64,000 nucleotides of DNA from Treponema sp. (lineage in GTDB: Bacteria; Spirochaetota; Spirochaetia; Treponematales; Treponemataceae), in contig JAFUFU010000003.1 in assembly GCA_017469785.1 (NCBI GenBank), forward strand, positions 53,169 to 117,168, written 5' to 3'. Under the pieces are notes generated by a model. The model made no database searches and was not told the origin of the DNA. It saw only the letters and a list, made by a program, of their open reading frames with translations. This document shows, in pieces, positions 62,241-64,000 of the stretch. The position numbers and the translations under genes were made by a program. Position 1 is the stretch's first letter, and each line of letters begins with the position of its first letter.

Positions 62241-63131
62241 ATGAAAAAAATAGTCATAAAAATTACTGCGATACTGTCTATATTGTTTGCTTTTTCTTCA
62301 TGCAATAAGAAATCTTCAAAAGATATTACCCGCAAAGTTACCGTGGCATTAAATCAGGCCTATGTGCCGTATGCCTATGTTGATGAGAATGGAAAAATCA
62401 CGGGTTATGAATACGATGTTCTTCGTGAAGTTGAAAAGCTTCTCCCGAAATATAAATTCACCTATGTTTCTACTTCTCAGGAAGATGCTCTTCTTGGTCT
62501 TGAAACCGGACGAAACGACATAGTTTTGAGCGGAATGTTTAAAAATCCTGTTCGAGCAGAAAAGTATGGAATTCCGAAAAATCCTGAATGTGCGACTGTT
62601 ACTGGATTTTTTGTAAATGCTGCATATAAGGACAAGCTGAAAGGTTGGAACAAAGAAAGCGGTTATTCTGACATCGTTGAAAATAATCTTCGGCTCGGAC
62701 CAGTGAATTCTGCGACTGGATTGTACGGAATCGTCCTTGAATACAATGAAAAAAATCCGGATAAGCAGCTGCAATTTACCACTGTAACTCAAAATATCCC
62801 GAACACTGAAATGTTTGCATGGGTTCTTGACGGCCGGTACGATGCGTTTATCTTTAATGAACCGTCATTTTGGCTGACATATAACAGCGATGCAAATATT
62901 ACTCCTAATGGAGTGCCGAATCCTACCTATAAAGACAAGCTTGTTTTTGTTCCGACTTACAGCATTGGTGTGTGGCCGTTCTTCAACAAAAATGATACTG
63001 AGCTTATCGAGGACTACAACAAGGCTTTTGAGGAATTGTATAAAAACGGCACGATTGCAAAGATTCAGGACAAATACTTCAGCAAAGATGTTCTTTCGTT
63101 GCTCCGAGAGCATGAGAAGGTTCGCTTTTAG
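62241..63131 (+). CDS. ABC importer 4 binding lipoprotein (second of a tandem pair)
   Basis: Binding protein of 296 residues with a lipobox (AFSSCNKK), a tandem duplicate of the preceding gene. Both share YVPYAYVDENGK-type and LLGLETGRN segments. The DNA for the last quarter is nearly identical between the two genes, while the middle has diverged, which suggests recent gene conversion of the 3' part. The diverged middle should form the ligand pocket, so the two proteins may feed different solutes to one permease. Confidence 0.87.
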   Translation: MKKIVIKITAILSILFAFSSCNKKSSKDITRKVTVALNQAYVPYAYVDENGKITGYEYDVLREVEKLLPKYKFTYVSTSQEDALLGLETGRNDIVLSGMFKNPVRAEKYGIPKNPECATVTGFFVNAAYKDKLKGWNKESGYSDIVENNLRLGPVNSATGLYGIVLEYNEKNPDKQLQFTTVTQNIPNTEMFAWVLDGRYDAFIFNEPSFWLTYNSDANITPNGVPNPTYKDKLVFVPTYSIGVWPFFNKNDTELIEDYNKAFEELYKNGTIAKIQDKYFSKDVLSLLREHEKVRF

Positions 63132-63161
63132 AAAACAAAATAAGAAACAAAAGGAGTCGGT

Positions 63162-63854
63162 ATGAACAGAGAGTTTTCATTCGAAATTATTCCGAAACTT
63201 GCGCTGACATTTCTGCCTTTCTTGAAAGTGACGCTTCTGACACTTCTTCTGGCTCTTATTTTCGGGACGATAATTGCAACCGTTCTTGTAAAACTTCGTC
63301 TGAGCAAGAGAAAATTACTGAATACCATTGCATATACATATATTGCTGCGATTCGTTGTACGCCTGCCGTTATTCTGATTTTCATAGTGTTTTACGGGCT
63401 TCCGTTTTTGCTTCAGCTGATTGGAATTGACATCATTGCTTTTCCGAGGATTTTTTTCATCACGGTCGCATTGTCGATTTCTTTTTCAGCAACTTTTTCG
63501 GAAGTTATGCGAACTTCTTATCTTGCCGTGAACAAAGGTCAGACTGAGGCGGCCATCGCACTTGGATTATCTGGATTTCAGGCTTTTTATCGTATCGTTC
63601 TTCCGCAGGCATTTGTGTATGCGCTTCCAAACTTCGGCAATTCTCTGATTATGCTTTTTAAGGAGACTTCGCTTGCATATACGATTGGCGTGGTTGATTT
63701 GATGGGAAAAATGAACCTTTACATTTCCTACAAACATGGAAGAAATGGTCTTGAGGCCTACATTACGGTTGGGTTGATTTATTGGGTGTTCGTTCTGCTT
63801 TTTGAGCGAATCTTTACGCTGCTTGATAAGAAAAATTCAAGGGGGCTGAGATGA
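63162..63854 (+). CDS. ABC importer 4 permease
   Basis: Polar amino-acid-type permease of 230 residues with about five transmembrane helices and the docking loop SYLAVNKGQTEAAIALG. AAAGGAG precedes the ATG. Only one permease is visible and no ATPase follows within the window, so the rest of importer 4 lies beyond 64000 or is shared. Confidence 0.86.
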   Translation: MNREFSFEIIPKLALTFLPFLKVTLLTLLLALIFGTIIATVLVKLRLSKRKLLNTIAYTYIAAIRCTPAVILIFIVFYGLPFLLQLIGIDIIAFPRIFFITVALSISFSATFSEVMRTSYLAVNKGQTEAAIALGLSGFQAFYRIVLPQAFVYALPNFGNSLIMLFKETSLAYTIGVVDLMGKMNLYISYKHGRNGLEAYITVGLIYWVFVLLFERIFTLLDKKNSRGLR

Positions 63855-64000
63855 ACTTTTAATCCGTTTCTGATAATTTCATCTCAGTGAGAGTTTGGGA
63901 CTATTTCGCCAAACAGATGTCATGAGCAGCGATGAGAAATTTAACGGGTGTTTCTCATGGCTGTTTATGGCAGTCACTAAGAAGCCATTCTGCAAAACAA
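63855..64000. other. Non-coding end of the window with a hairpin
   Basis: No reading frame of note. ATGAGAAA and TTTCTCAT pair near 63931-63959 with a nine-base loop. No T-run follows, so it is not clearly a terminator. The sequence may belong to a leader of the next gene. Confidence 0.3.

Noticed and set aside
63855-64000. Riboswitch at the window end
   Set aside because: A hairpin is visible but no conserved riboswitch core could be recognised, and the downstream gene is not in the window.

Overview
The window looks like a chromosomal segment of an anaerobic spirochaete, most likely a gut- or rumen-type Treponema. This is inferred from gene content: a tandem solute-binding/GGDEF sensor, a dCACHE chemoreceptor, a large GH13 protein beside a GH77 enzyme, a DUF3943 protein, and many genes with a -10 box directly at the start codon. 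No rRNA, tRNA, prophage, transposase or CRISPR array was seen.

Positions 1-32 kb are mostly housekeeping and environmental genes: a diguanylate cyclase, an antiporter, an orphan adenine methyltransferase, metY, a sugar-binding lipoprotein, a deaminase, an MCP, fabF, a threonine synthase, glucan enzymes, a PflX-type radical SAM protein, an EIIA protein, a lytic transglycosylase, thyX, a band-7 protein, a lipid kinase, purB, and a thiamine ABC transporter behind a TPP riboswitch. Between and behind these genes lie small palindromic elements. Two of them separate an intact gene (thyX, purB) from a diverged second copy of its own 3' end.

Positions 33.7-63.9 kb hold the most interesting content. 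A cluster-less Rrf2/CymR-like repressor is co-transcribed with a cystathionine gamma-lyase/synthase homologue, divergent from one nifH-like gene. Two nitrogenase-like DK pairs follow, at 46.6-49.5 kb and 58.3-61.0 kb, each next to different importers. Pair 1 sits between two polar amino-acid ABC systems. Pair 2 follows an SsuABC-type sulfonate/taurine system and precedes two tandem binding proteins and a permease. MalY/PatB, RidA, a GNAT acetyltransferase, a PNPOx-like flavoprotein, a radical SAM protein and an HMA-DsbD-cupredoxin fusion complete the region. A 19-bp operator, ACCTA-N9-TAGGT, precedes almost every transcription unit here (13 good copies, one weak, one half-site), so the region reads as one regulon.

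The NifD-like proteins keep the three P-cluster Cys positions and the cofactor Cys and His, but by eye-alignment have Tyr and His where nitrogenase has alpha-His195 and alpha-Gln191. No nifE, nifN or nifB is in the window. The simplest inference is an anaerobic sulfur-scavenging system. Organosulfur compounds would be imported by several dedicated transporters, cleaved reductively by two nitrogenase-like reductases of the methylthio-alkane reductase type sharing one reductase protein, and the released sulfur passed to PLP enzymes. The substrates are not known from sequence.
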